Of a DNA stretch of 64,000 nucleotides, positions 7,565 through 16,494 are shown one piece after another (within the stretch, counting starts at the first letter, position 1; each line of letters opens with the position of its first letter). Under the pieces are notes generated by a model. That model was not told where the DNA came from. It saw only the letters and a program-made list of their open reading frames with translations, and did no database searches. Source of the DNA: Thiohalobacter thiocyanaticus (GTDB lineage: Bacteria > Pseudomonadota > Gammaproteobacteria > Thiohalobacterales > Thiohalobacteraceae); assembly GCF_003932505.1 (NCBI RefSeq), contig NZ_QZMU01000001.1:2108001-2172000 (forward strand). Reading direction: 5' to 3'. The position numbers and the translations under genes were made by a program.

Positions 7565-9248
7565 GAGGGGTTACGAAAGGCATTGCCTGCCTCTTGTGCA
7601 TAATTGGTTGACTGAAAATGGATTTGTGCATTTGCCCCAAGAGACGCGTCGTTACGCATACGATGGTGTGCTCCAGTGTAACGCCGTTGAAGTTCCGATT
7701 CGTTTGGAATTCTACGATTTAACATTCAAGTCGCTTCCGGAAATCTATCTTAGGCACCCTAGACCGAGAGAGCTGTGTCTCCCTCTTTCTCATGTCGATA
7801 ATGAAAATAAGCTTTGTTACTTAGAGGCAGAAAGTTATCGTGCTGATCCGTATCACCCTGTAAAAACACTCGCGACTCTTATTGAGCAGGCGCGTCGAGT
7901 GTTGGTGGATTGTTTAACAGGCGCCAACGCTGATGATGTTGGTTATGAATTAAGTGCGTATTGGGGATTCAAGGATTTTGGGGTTGCCTTATCAAGGCAG
8001 CCTTCAGGTGCGCTCACAGAATTTAACCGAATCAGATATTTTAGTCCACTCGGAAATGAGCGCAATCTCGTTGTTGTAGGGACACGAGAGGAGATAGCTG
8101 AATATGTGCAGTGGCGAAAGGCTAAGGTTCGATATGGCCGGAATCTCAACGCTATCTGGCTCGATGTGAATTCTACAACGCTGCTTCCAAGAGAAGGGGG
8201 CTGGCCGCCTAATAATTTTAGGGCGTTTTATGATTGGTTAGATATAGTCGATAAGAGCGCCGCACGCACCCTGCATAGGATAATGGGGACCAAGGCAGGC
8301 TGCAATTCCCATTTCATTGTAGTTATTAATACCAAAGGTGGACTGGTCAGTATTGAAGTCATCTTGCCGCCGTCCCTATCTACTGCTACACAAGCACCGG
8401 GGCGCTTTAGGAAGATGTTGATGCGAGATGATGGTAGTCACGGAACAACCCTTATTCGTGGTAAATTTGACGATTTGAGCCCAAAGTATCAGACAGCGAG
8501 AAGTCTACAAGGTAGTGGCTTATCCGGAAAACGAATCGTACTAATTGGGTGCGGAACAATCGGTGGGTATTTGTCGCGTTTATTGGTTCAGTGCGGAGCT
8601 GGTTTGGGCGGCGAGCTCGTCTTATATGATGGCCAGTGGTTTCTGCCAGGTAATGTTGGCCGGCACTATCTTGACGGTGCATATACGTACGAAAATAAGG
8701 CCGAAGCGTGTCAGCATAAACTGGGTATAGAGTACCCTTGGGTGAACATTAGGGCTCTGTCTAAGGAATATATGTGGGGTGCTGAATCCGACAATGCTGA
8801 CATCATAATTGATGCGACTGGGCGAGAGCCATTCTCTTTAGCATTAAACGAGGAAATGAACTGGCGATGCTCGAATGAATGGAGTACTCCGCCGATATTG
8901 CATGTATGGCTCGATGGAAATGGTCTTTGCGGTCGTACTCTCTACTATGATGGTACTGGTGGATGTTACCGCTGTTTACAAACCCGTGATGGAGAAGAGC
9001 GTTTTGAACCATTAATTAATTCTGAGGACCTTTCTCCGATGACGTATTCATGTGGTGAATCATATATCCCATTTCCGCCAAGTGCATCGGTACAAGTGGC
9101 AGGGTTAGCGCTTGAGTTAATGCTGGATTGGGCTGGGGGGAGTGTTGGATTTACATTCAGGAATCGTGCGTTTCATAAGAAAGCGCGGCGACATAAGGAT
9201 CAAGTGCTAACCCCAATGAAATCATGCCCTGCATGCAGGAAGAATTGA
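7548..9248 (+). CDS. cap2: CBASS Cap2, fused E2-E1 ubiquitin-like ligase
   Basis: Conjugates the CD-NTase C-terminus to cellular targets in type II CBASS, priming second-messenger synthesis. The N-terminal E2-like domain has a candidate catalytic Cys90 in NKLCYLEAE. The C-terminal E1/ThiF adenylation domain starts at GKRIVLIGCGTIGGYLSRLL (nucleotide loop). Its transfer cysteine is probably Cys461 in GNGLCGRT. CYRC and the terminal CPAC form a zinc tetrad. ATG 7548 follows GGAG and overlaps dncV; the frame upstream of it is the 3' end of dncV read out of frame. 566 residues. Confidence 0.92.
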   Translation: MQGLGERGYERHCLPLVHNWLTENGFVHLPQETRRYAYDGVLQCNAVEVPIRLEFYDLTFKSLPEIYLRHPRPRELCLPLSHVDNENKLCYLEAESYRADPYHPVKTLATLIEQARRVLVDCLTGANADDVGYELSAYWGFKDFGVALSRQPSGALTEFNRIRYFSPLGNERNLVVVGTREEIAEYVQWRKAKVRYGRNLNAIWLDVNSTTLLPREGGWPPNNFRAFYDWLDIVDKSAARTLHRIMGTKAGCNSHFIVVINTKGGLVSIEVILPPSLSTATQAPGRFRKMLMRDDGSHGTTLIRGKFDDLSPKYQTARSLQGSGLSGKRIVLIGCGTIGGYLSRLLVQCGAGLGGELVLYDGQWFLPGNVGRHYLDGAYTYENKAEACQHKLGIEYPWVNIRALSKEYMWGAESDNADIIIDATGREPFSLALNEEMNWRCSNEWSTPPILHVWLDGNGLCGRTLYYDGTGGCYRCLQTRDGEERFEPLINSEDLSPMTYSCGESYIPFPPSASVQVAGLALELMLDWAGGSVGFTFRNRAFHKKARRHKDQVLTPMKSCPACRKN

Positions 9249-9691
9249 TCTTCTATAATGGGGAGCGGATGGTGCTTTTTGAAAAAAGCGTCGTTCAATC
9301 TATCAACGAATGGAAGCAAGTAGGCAATAGCCAGGAGGCGGGGGGGGTCTTAATAGGGTATAAGCGACCTCCCCATGTCCATATTGTCGCCTGCACTTTC
9401 CCTTATTCGCATGACTTGAGGTCGCGGCATAGATTTTTCAGGCGCGATCCTAGGCATGCGCAAACAGCGTTTGAGTATTGGAATAGAACATCAGGGCTAG
9501 CTTATTATGTTGGCGACTGGCATACACATCCTGTTGACGTTCCGACGCCATCTCAATTTGACAAGAGGGAGTGGAATAAGCTTTACAGTGAGCAAAAGAC
9601 TCCAGAAGCTGTATTTCTGATAGTTGGTCGGGTGGAATGGTATGTCCAGTGGGGTCATACGCGACTGATTAGTCGGCATAAGTCAACATGA
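9224..9691 (+). CDS. cap3: CBASS Cap3, JAMM/MPN deconjugase
   Basis: Zinc isopeptidase that removes CD-NTase conjugates made by Cap2 and so limits or recycles priming. The JAMM motif is intact: the upstream Glu in EAGGVLIGY (about residues 41-49), then WHTHPVDVPTPSQFD with the two histidines, serine and aspartate. 155 residues. It overlaps the end of cap2 by 25 bp; an in-frame ATG at 9233 is an alternative start. With capV, dncV and cap2 it completes the gene order of the Vibrio cholerae-type operon. Confidence 0.92.
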   Translation: MPCMQEELIFYNGERMVLFEKSVVQSINEWKQVGNSQEAGGVLIGYKRPPHVHIVACTFPYSHDLRSRHRFFRRDPRHAQTAFEYWNRTSGLAYYVGDWHTHPVDVPTPSQFDKREWNKLYSEQKTPEAVFLIVGRVEWYVQWGHTRLISRHKST

Positions 9692-9746
9692 ATCATATAA
9701 ATCTATAGTCGGCATTAGGATGCCTTAGTCTCTGAGAAACGAGAAG

Positions 9747-10184
9747 TTGAAGCAAACACTAATACACATATTGCAGGAAGTGAAATGCCGCGCCAACCAC
9801 GAATTTTCAGGAATTGGTGTGGTGTTTTATAAGCGTATAAAGGAGATTCCCATCCTGCCGCTTAGGGTGGATGAGCCAAATATTCAGGGAAGGAGTCTGG
9901 TGGAAAGTCTCGTATGTATATCTTCCATTAATAGCCCTTATCATGATGGATTTCATTTTATAAATACTGATTGGAAGCTAACTCATGTGGCGCAATATTT
10001 CTCACCGCCCATTGTGACGGGCATACACTTGGATCGCTCCCGATTAGTCGGCGGGCGGTACGTGGCGGCACTACTGGGCTCCAAAATACCTGATGTGATT
10101 ATGACTGGTATAGTCAGCAATGAAACGGGTCTCAGTGTATTTGCTGAGGGGGAGGAAGTGTATTACGAGGGAAGGTATGATTAG
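9747..10184 (+). CDS. DisA-N-like (DACN) nucleotide sensor or synthase protein
   Basis: 145 residues. The sequence follows the layout of the DisA-N diadenylate cyclase domain: a strand with HDGFHFIN where cyclases have DGA, then SRLVGGRYVAALLG where they have GTRHRAA, then VSNETGLSVFAEGE where they have SEETG. The RHR motif that binds ATP is reduced to a single Arg, so either activity is lost and this is a nucleotide sensor, or chemistry is altered. The likely start is TTG 9747, 55 bp after cap3. It overlaps cap15 by 8 bp, so the two are translationally coupled. The fold call rests on motif spacing and has not been checked by a profile search. Confidence 0.6.
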   Translation: MKQTLIHILQEVKCRANHEFSGIGVVFYKRIKEIPILPLRVDEPNIQGRSLVESLVCISSINSPYHDGFHFINTDWKLTHVAQYFSPPIVTGIHLDRSRLVGGRYVAALLGSKIPDVIMTGIVSNETGLSVFAEGEEVYYEGRYD

Positions 10185-10773
10185 CCTATTGCCGGTTGGT
10201 AGGGTCGTTGTGGTTATCGCAACCCTGTACGCTAGTATAACAGGGATGATTCTGTTGCTATCATATGATGCAAATGATAATGAAATATGGAGTGCTATTA
10301 GGGCATCACTAGGTTGGTCTGGAATCATAAATATTTTTCTTATTGGGTTCGTGTATGTTGGTTGGGAATACTTATGGAGGCGGTTTCCCATACTAAATCA
10401 GATATTGTACCCAAACTTGAATGGTGTTTGGGAGATGAAGATATACTGGCAGTGGGGAGATAAAACAGGTGAATCTGTTGGTACTGCCCATATCAAACAG
10501 AACTTCCTCAGGCTTAGTATGGAGGTGGTTGCACAGGATTCGGAATCAGAGACGCTAATGGCTAAACCAAAAAAGGATCCAGAGTCAGGTCGTCCGATGT
10601 TATTCTACATGTATAGAAGTATTCCGAAACATGGTAATGGAACTGATACGCAGACATTCGATGGTGCGGCAATCTTAAAAATACATCATCTTGATAATGG
10701 AAAGCTCTATGGGAATTATTTTACAAACCGATCTACGAAAGGGCATTTTGAGCTAAATAAGTGCCATGAATAA
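10177..10773 (+). CDS. cap15: Cap15, two-TM beta-barrel CBASS effector
   Basis: 198 residues. There are two N-terminal membrane helices (about 7-29 and 49-72). A beta-rich cytosolic domain follows, beginning NLNGVWEMKIYWQWGD and containing GTAHIKQNFLRLSM, FDGAAILKIHH and the terminal GNYFTNRSTKGHFEL, the pattern of the S-2TMbeta/Cap15 domain. Known Cap15 proteins oligomerise in the inner membrane on binding a cyclic dinucleotide and disrupt it. The start ATG 10177 follows GGGAAGG. It normally accompanies its own CD-NTase. Here it follows a complete type II operon and a DisA-N-like gene. Confidence 0.85.
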   Translation: MISLLPVGRVVVVIATLYASITGMILLLSYDANDNEIWSAIRASLGWSGIINIFLIGFVYVGWEYLWRRFPILNQILYPNLNGVWEMKIYWQWGDKTGESVGTAHIKQNFLRLSMEVVAQDSESETLMAKPKKDPESGRPMLFYMYRSIPKHGNGTDTQTFDGAAILKIHHLDNGKLYGNYFTNRSTKGHFELNKCHE

Positions 10774-11195
10774 TATTGTTGGTCAGAGTTAGAGTTGCAC
10801 AATTGAATGGATAAATACGCTGCATTCTGACCTGCAAGATTGCCCGCCCTTAGACTTTCTTTCAACGGAACCTGATAGCTTAGTCGTACCTGATACGCTG
10901 TTGCGCATAGGGAATGTGAACAACGCCTGAAACAGTCAGCTTCCAGCACAAAGCGGAAGTCAGCGAAAAGGGCTGTTTCAGCCCACAGCGGTCCTTGGCG
11001 ATCAGTGTAACAGCCGGATCTTAACAGTAGACTCCCGATAGCAGACATTAAGCCACCCAAATCTGGGGAGCTTTAACTGAAACCCCATAGGCTATTCGGA
11101 GGTGTCACGAAAGTCTGGAAAGTATCTCTAGGCGGAAGATTCTTAGGTGATTGATTAATCGATAGAATCGGTGATATAAAGAGGCTTTTCTGAAA
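10774..11195. other. Gene-poor interval in cargo
   Basis: 422 bp between cap15 and the next gene. I find no convincing coding sequence; the minus-strand open frame here has low-complexity content and no ribosome site. No clear terminator after cap15 was found. Confidence 0.5.
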
Positions 11196-11877
11196 ATGTA
11201 TAACGAGGCAGAAGATCTCGTTAAAGCACGTGTTTGCTTTCATGATGGATGAGCCCGCATACATTTATAGTTCGGACGCGCATCACGCCCGCGCCAAGGA
11301 TCTGTTGGGGAGCGGAAGGCCGGATGAAGTGTTATATGCAGCTTTAGAGCTGAGGTTGGGGGTAGAAGCGCGCCTTAAGGATTATCTGGGTGCACAGGCC
11401 CACGTGTCGAAAGCAAAAAAAAACTGATTGGAGAATCGCAAACCTAGGGAAGAGCATAGAAGCGGCGTTTCGAACTGGGGACAAAATACTAGCTGTAGAA
11501 GTTGAATGTTCCGAACTAGAACAAAGCTGCACGCTAATGTACACCCCAGTATCTAAAACACTCCAAGATATTGCTAGTCGGGTCGGGGATTATCTTCATT
11601 TCCCGAGGAGTCGTTCGCAACCTTGCGGCCGTTCTTGGGCGAAATTCCGTTCTCAAGTAGAAAAAGGTGTGAACCTTCTTTTTCTGGCAAATCAAGGCGA
11701 GCTATTGGGTATTCCCTTGGTTCACAAGGATACCGGTCAATTGAATATTCAAGTCCGCCTCAAGGATGGTGACCTAGAAAGGGGTTCCTCGCTACGCTTG
11801 AAGAGAAGAGGCTTTCCCATAAGCTGAAGGTTACCTACTTGGAGCCAATAGGGGAAATACTGCATTATGAAAGCTAA
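11196..11877 (+). pseudogene. Unknown cargo protein, frame-disrupted
   Basis: A coherent protein of about 220 residues can be read only by joining frames. MYNEAEDLVKARVCFHDG starts at ATG 11196. It then moves to EPAYIYSSDAHHARAKDLL. A nine-A run (11415-11423) with one A too many leads into TDWRIANLGKSIEAAF. A GGGG run (11781-11784) with one G too few leads into FLATLEEKRL, ending at TAA 11877. I do not recognise the family. It is soluble, mostly helical at the N-terminus, with no signal peptide. The A9 run could also be a slippage site. An attC-like palindrome follows. Confidence 0.5.
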
Positions 11878-11947
11878 CCAGTGTGTCGAGCACGACTCAC
11901 AAATTCGCTTCGCTCATTTGCGCACGCCTCATTCAGATCGTTATACC
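11873..11947 (+). repeat. attC-like palindrome 1
   Basis: Begins GCTAACC at the stop codon of the preceding gene and ends CGTTATACC. The interior CAAAT...GCTTCGC...ATTTG can fold into a hairpin. The outer bases resemble, but do not strictly match, integron attC R'/R'' boxes. Confidence 0.4.
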
Positions 11948-11961
11948 TACTGATAATTAAT

Positions 11962-12633
11962 ATGCCAACTAATGCAGAGCAAGCAAGATTATTAGCGAAA
12001 AACAGTACCGACTGTTCGTTTTTGCTTACTCACCTTGTTCGTCAAGACGATGGGCGTACTAATAAAGAGGCTAGAGAAATACTTGAGTCTATACTTGATA
12101 TATCCCATGCGCCATCAAGTCCTACACTAAACGCTTCAGCGACTGGGTGGTATGGGAGCGCATCCTCTGCATATATTTTTAATCCGAATACCGGCGCTCT
12201 TGACGGTGCAATAAATAATCGCGCTGTTTGCTTTACCGAAAGCACTCTATCTGGCCTAAAAGCACACAGGGACCTATTTAAAGTCAAGTATGGGCTAGCA
12301 TTTGATCGTGATCTCCTTTTCAACAAGGGCGCTAACCCATGCCTGAATATACGAGAATCTATTATGAGATCAACCACTACTTTTAATGGTGATCCATATC
12401 CAAGGTCTATCTATAACTTTATCCCAACTAGACTACAACCTTTTGTAAACATTATCACTGACTCATTCGATGCCACTCATGAAAGAGAATGGAGATATCC
12501 AGGTGATCTTCAGTTTAGCTGGGATGAAGTTAAGTTTATTTTTTGTCCCGAGAGTGCGTTCTCGATATTTGAGGTTGCGCAAACTAACGCACAACCATGT
12601 CTATTTGATTTGGCTTGGCTAGATCGTGTGTAG
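11962..12633 (+). CDS. AbiGi/DUF2971-like abortive-infection protein
   Basis: 223 residues. Features seen in AbiGi-type and DUF2971 proteins are: SFLLTHLVRQDD near the N-terminus, a central AVCFTESTL, KYGLAFDRDLLFNKGANPC, and HEREWRYPGDLQF close to the C-terminus. AbiGi is one half of an abortive phage-resistance pair; the neighbour at 12715 is not a recognised AbiGii. The start at ATG 11962 is chosen because homology-like sequence begins there; no good ribosome site is visible. Family placement is from motif memory and is moderate. Confidence 0.55.
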   Translation: MPTNAEQARLLAKNSTDCSFLLTHLVRQDDGRTNKEAREILESILDISHAPSSPTLNASATGWYGSASSAYIFNPNTGALDGAINNRAVCFTESTLSGLKAHRDLFKVKYGLAFDRDLLFNKGANPCLNIRESIMRSTTTFNGDPYPRSIYNFIPTRLQPFVNIITDSFDATHEREWRYPGDLQFSWDEVKFIFCPESAFSIFEVAQTNAQPCLFDLAWLDRV

Positions 12634-12692
12634 GCATAACATATCACCCCAGCCGGACGGCTTCGCCGTCGCTGGCCTCAGACGCTGTGTTT
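12634..12692 (+). repeat. attC-like palindrome 2
   Basis: Starts GGCATAACA right at the stop codon. The stem CCAGC...GACGG-TTCG-CCGTC...GCTGG follows, and the element ends GACGCTGTG. The inner hairpin is strong; the outer right box departs from GTTRRRY. Confidence 0.4.
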
Positions 12693-12714
12693 CCCCAAAG
12701 CCAAAGGATGTCCA

Positions 12715-13320
12715 GTGCTGATTGAATGTCCCACCTGTGAAGCAAAGGTTCATGCCATGGTACTCGCTGAGAAAGAGTGCCCCCCAAACGATTACGTTGA
12801 GCCGCACAAGTACGTTTTTATGGAGTGTCCAGGTTGTAGCGGAATCCTTCTGGGATATTCGGAATATGCGATGTTTAGCCCAACCGAGGAAGGGTGGGCT
12901 GATCCGTCCAGGCTTTGGCCGGAACCACGTGAATACTTTGATATTTGCATTCCTAGTTTAGTGAGAAGGTCTCTGGAAGATGCGCGAAAATGCTTCCAAG
13001 CCCGAGTCTATACAGCAAGTGCGGTAATGTGCGGGAGAGCCATTGAAGCGATCTGCAAAGATAAGACTAATGAGAAAACTCTTCACAAGGGCTTGAAGAA
13101 ATTAAAAGTCGATGCCGTTATAGATGATCGGCTTTACAGTTGGGGCGAAGCCCTTAGGAAAGAAAGGAATATTGGGGCTCACGCGTCTGAAGATACGGTA
13201 TCAAAGCAAGATGCCCAAGACATATTCGATTTCGCGAAAGCCATTGCTGAGTACGTCTACGTAATGGCGGAGAAATTCGATGCCTATGAACAGCGAAAGC
13301 AGAAGAAAATGAAGACATAA
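12715..13320 (+). CDS. DUF4145 domain protein with zinc-binding cysteines
   Basis: 201 residues. An N-terminal zinc ribbon is made by CPTC (residues 5-8) and CPGC (about 39-42). A helical DUF4145 domain follows, with YTASAVMCGRAIEAICKD and ERNIGAHAS, the usual conserved blocks. DUF4145 proteins often occur beside restriction and other defence genes, but their activity is not established. The start is GTG 12715 after AAAGGA. It ends directly in an attC-like palindrome. Confidence 0.75.
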   Translation: MLIECPTCEAKVHAMVLAEKECPPNDYVEPHKYVFMECPGCSGILLGYSEYAMFSPTEEGWADPSRLWPEPREYFDICIPSLVRRSLEDARKCFQARVYTASAVMCGRAIEAICKDKTNEKTLHKGLKKLKVDAVIDDRLYSWGEALRKERNIGAHASEDTVSKQDAQDIFDFAKAIAEYVYVMAEKFDAYEQRKQKKMKT

Positions 13321-13389
13321 CAAGTGGGTCAAATCGATCCCGTTGGTCGCTGGGACGCTACGCACCACTTACCCTAATCGTTGAATGTC
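13314..13389 (+). repeat. attC-like palindrome 3
   Basis: GACATAAC at the stop codon pairs with GTTGAATGTC at 13380-13389; the latter contains a perfect GTTRRRY box. AAGTGG pairs with CCACTT inside. Size (76 bp) and position immediately after the gene fit an integron attC site. Confidence 0.5.
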
Positions 13390-13523
13390 TGCTTTCGAGG
13401 TTTTAAATATAAAATTGAGGCGGGTCGCTATGCCCGCCTGGAATTACAAATTCGCCATGACCGCAAATGGTCGAGAACCGCCGCCTGAGAGAAAATCAGG
13501 CAAATTGAATCGCCCCGGATTTC

Positions 13524-14392
13524 CTAGACACTCCCGAGCCGTTCGGTAGTCTGCTGTTCGAACTGGACCGGCGATAACTCCTCGTTGTAACCGTGGCGCC
13601 GCCGGGTGTTGTAAAACAGCTCAATGTAATCAAAGATATCGGCTCGCGCCTCATCACGCGTGGCATAGATCCGCCGCTTGATCCGTCTCCGCTTCAGCAG
13701 CTGGAAGAAGCTCTCGGCCACTGCGTTGTCGTGGCAGTTGCCACGCAGACTCATTGAGCAGATCAAGCCATGCTCCTTGATGAAGTGCTGTCACTCGTGG
13801 CCGGTGTACTGGCTTCCCTGGTCGGAATGGATGATCAAGCCCGGCTTGGGCTTGCGCCGCCACACCGCTATCAGCAGTGCCTTGAGCACTAGGTCGGCGT
13901 AGATCCGCGACTGCATCGACCAACCCACCACTTGGCGCGAGTAGAGATCCACTACCACTGCCAGATATAGCCATCCCTCATAGGTCCGGATCATGGTGAT
14001 ATCGGTCACCCAATCCTGGTTCGGTCTCTCCGGGTCGAACTGCCGATCCAACGTATTCGCGGCGTCCATGGCAGGCTATGCCGGCATAGTGGCTGCGGCG
14101 CTTGTTGTAGCCGACCTCGGCCTTAATGCCTGCCAGTCGCATAAGGCGGTAAGCACGATGCTTACCGCAGCACTCACCCAGCTCTCGCAGGTCGCTTGCG
14201 GTAACCATACACGCAGCCGCTTTCCAGCCACGACTGCTTCACCAGTCCCGTCTGTCGTCGATCCTCTTGCGCCCGAGGCGACAGCGGCTCCTTGAGCCAT
14301 GCATAGAAGCCACTGCGGTGCACGTCCAGCACCCGACACATCGTGCGTACACGGAATTCCTGCTTGTCGCTTCGAATAAAGTCATATTTCAC
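13524..14392 (-). pseudogene. IS3-family transposase OrfB, broken
   Basis: DDE integrase core recognisable in pieces: DWVTDITMI (first Asp), LIIHSDQGSQYTGHE (second Asp), then AVAESFFQLLKRR (Glu). A TGA at 13788-13790 replaces what is normally Trp after GHE, and the region around 14190-14210 has lost bases and shifts frame. The protein cannot be made in full. Confidence 0.85.
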
Positions 14393-14670
14393 CCGGACTC
14401 CTTGGCGAAGTACGTTGCGGCCATTTTTAGGATGTCACGCTCCTCCGTAACGCGGCGCAGCTCAGCCTTCAGGCACCGCAGCTCGCGCTGCGCTTCATCC
14501 AACTCCTCGTCTTTGGCCTGCTTGGGCCCGAACTGTTTCAACAACCAGGCGTACAGACTGTGCATGGTCGCACCCAGCCGCTGAGCCACCTAGGCAACCG
14601 GATAACCCCGATCCGTGACCTGGCGCACCGCCTCTTGCTTAAACTCATCTGTGTATCGTTTTCCACTCAT
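14389..14670 (-). pseudogene. IS3-family transposase OrfA, nonsense-interrupted
   Basis: Helix-turn-helix plus leucine-zipper protein. ATG 14670 starts MSGKRYTDEFKQEAV, and a TAG at 14590-14592 sits between PVA and VAQRLG, where CAG is expected. The rest reads to KMAATYFAKESG and overlaps the orfB start by 4 bp, the usual frameshift junction. Confidence 0.82.
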
Positions 14671-14782
14671 TGTTCACCTCGTTTTCAGCCATCATAATAT
14701 GGCTCGGAGGTGTCTACCAGAACCAGGGCGATTCAGGGGGATTGCCCTTGGCCTACGTGAGCACACAACGGCTGAGTGTCAT

Positions 14783-15634
14783 CTAACTTGCGTTCTCATT
14801 AGTAATCTTACGACGTGAAATACCGACCATACCCAGCAGACCGGAACCAAACAACCACAGCGCAGGCGGTAGGGGCACCGCGCTGAAACCAGCGCTACCG
14901 AAGTCACTACGTGAAGTACCGCCATCGAAGGCATTACAATCATTGGAAATAGTATTGGTATCCATCGTAACACTTGCATTTAGCGCCAGAGCTCGACCAC
15001 ACAGGATTTTGGCACTGGTGTTCAGGGTGATGGACTGGTCCGCGATAATGTTGCCTGCAAACATTGTGTCAGTACCGAGGGTAGCTGAACTACCAACCTG
15101 CCAGAATACGCCTGTATCCGTACCGCCGTTGAGCACGTCAACCACCGAGTTGCTGGCCGTCGTGAGAGTGCTGCCTATCTGGAAGATAAACAGCGCGTTG
15201 GTATCGTTCATAGCGTCGAGAGTAAGTGTGCCTGTCAGTTGCGCAGTCGAGTCAAAATTATATACCCCAGGTGAAAGCGTACCTATGGTGCCCAGGTCCT
15301 GCCCTGTCAGGTCACTGGAAGAGGCCATTCCCCCCAGAGCATTGAATGCATTGAGAGCATCTTGCTGAGCCTGCTGCGCAACTGCATCCGTTTGATGAAC
15401 CGTTCCGGTAAGACTGATGCTACTCAGACCTGTGATCGAGCTTCCGGGATATACTCCGAGATCTCCGTGTATCGTGGTCGATCCGGTATTGGTCACCGAC
15501 TCTGCGCCGATGACAGCGAAATCCTTTGCCGAGCCGAGGATTGATGCTGCATGGGCAGAAATGGTCCCGATGGAAAACACTATAAAAAACGCTGCCTTAA
15601 ATATTGAGCGGCCGGGGTTATTGAATTCACTCAT
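14783..15634 (-). CDS. Ice-binding-type DUF3494 protein with PEP-CTERM anchor
   Basis: 283 residues. A signal peptide covers about residues 1-29 ([18 protein letters not shown]). The DUF3494 (type 1 ice-binding/adhesion) domain opens with [19 protein letters not shown] and contains [16 protein letters not shown] and the disc-like repeats [20 protein letters not shown]. The C-terminus has a PEP-CTERM sorting signal: [16 protein letters not shown] followed by GISRRK. It is probably exported and processed by an exosortase, which is not in this window. GGAG precedes ATG 15634. Its presence as transposon cargo is unusual. Confidence 0.85.
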   Translation of the reverse strand: MSEFNNPGRSIFKAAFFIVFSIGTISAHAASILGSAKDFAVIGAESVTNTGSTTIHGDLGVYPGSSITGLSSISLTGTVHQTDAVAQQAQQDALNAFNALGGMASSSDLTGQDLGTIGTLSPGVYNFDSTAQLTGTLTLDAMNDTNALFIFQIGSTLTTASNSVVDVLNGGTDTGVFWQVGSSATLGTDTMFAGNIIADQSITLNTSAKILCGRALALNASVTMDTNTISNDCNAFDGGTSRSDFGSAGFSAVPLPPALWLFGSGLLGMVGISRRKITNENAS

Positions 15635-15751
15635 TTTACATCTCCTTGATAATGGTGGTGTCCTTTCCTGGAAAGGACAGGGTTTGTTTCACTTGCTCGA
15701 AAAATAAGTTGCTCACACTACGACTCTGCTGTCTCTAATGCGGGTGAATCT

Positions 15752-16465
15752 TTAGCATGCCTTGCGCCGTGCAATACCAACGAGACCAAACAGGCCGGAT
15801 CCGAATAACCAGACTGCCGCCGGCACCGGCACCGCCTCCACCGGCGCCTGGTTAACCATAATCCCGAGCGTACCTTCTTTCTTCTGGATAAAGGCAATGT
15901 CACCAGAGGTGGTCGTACTTGCCAACAGATTATTCTGTAGTGTCACGGTCACCTTGGTATCAGCACCCCAGTCCGAGGTGTTGTTAAGATCAATCAAACC
16001 ACCCAGTGACCAGTTCGTCAGGGCACCACTGGTGTCGCCCAAAGGTCCGGCTGACCAGATCGAATCGCTTGAGCAAGCGAATAATCCGCACATGGTTGTA
16101 TGACTGATGATGTTAAAATAGGCGCTTGCATCCACATCGGCTGATGGTGCCCCGCGCAGCCTGTAATCGCCTTGTTCTTCCAGACCAAAGGTGTCCATGA
16201 TGAACGCCGAATTAGTCGATTCGACGATTAAATTCAGGGTATCGGTTGCCGCATCGATTCCTGCGCCATCGTACGACTCGGCCAGAATATTCTCAGGGGT
16301 GAAAAAGATACTGCTTCCGACAACGGTGCCATCACCGAACAGGGTCGAATCATCGAAAGTAAAGCTGACATCTGTTCCATGCTTTGTGATCATTGCCGCC
16401 TGAGAGACTGGACACACCAGCACTAATGCTGCCAACACAGGTAGACTGATTGGACTGAATTTCAT
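15752..16465 (-). CDS. PEP-CTERM sorting domain protein of unknown function
   Basis: 237 residues. An N-terminal signal peptide (LPVLAALVLVCPVSQA) is followed by a beta-rich exported domain and the C-terminal sorting signal VPVPAAVWLFGSGLFGLVG plus IARRK. Two cysteines (TMCGLFAC) could form a disulfide. ATG 16465 follows GGGAGAAG; longer readings start inside the tandem repeat and lack support. It shares strand and sorting signal with the DUF3494 gene 117 bp downstream, so the two probably form one surface module. Confidence 0.8.
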   Translation of the reverse strand: MKFSPISLPVLAALVLVCPVSQAAMITKHGTDVSFTFDDSTLFGDGTVVGSSIFFTPENILAESYDGAGIDAATDTLNLIVESTNSAFIMDTFGLEEQGDYRLRGAPSADVDASAYFNIISHTTMCGLFACSSDSIWSAGPLGDTSGALTNWSLGGLIDLNNTSDWGADTKVTVTLQNNLLASTTTSGDIAFIQKKEGTLGIMVNQAPVEAVPVPAAVWLFGSGLFGLVGIARRKAC

Positions 16466-16494
16466 AATTCTTCTCCCTTCTAAAGTCGAACCTG

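Larger units (their letters stand above)
13506..14735 (-). mobile_element. IS3-family insertion sequence, decayed
   Basis: 1230 bp bounded by 35-bp imperfect inverted repeats (13506-13540 and 14701-14735) that begin TGAATCGCCC and end TG...CA, as in IS3 elements. It contains orfA and orfB of an IS3-type transposase, both interrupted. No target duplication is evident. Confidence 0.88.

Noticed and set aside
5319..10773. Reading CapV plus Cap15 as two independent CBASS systems
   Set aside because: Only one CD-NTase is present and the genes are overlapping or tightly spaced in one direction, so a single composite operon is simpler, though two origins are possible.
10716..11060. Minus-strand 114-residue open frame after cap15
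   Set aside because: No ribosome site, composition unlike its neighbours, and it overlaps the end of cap15.
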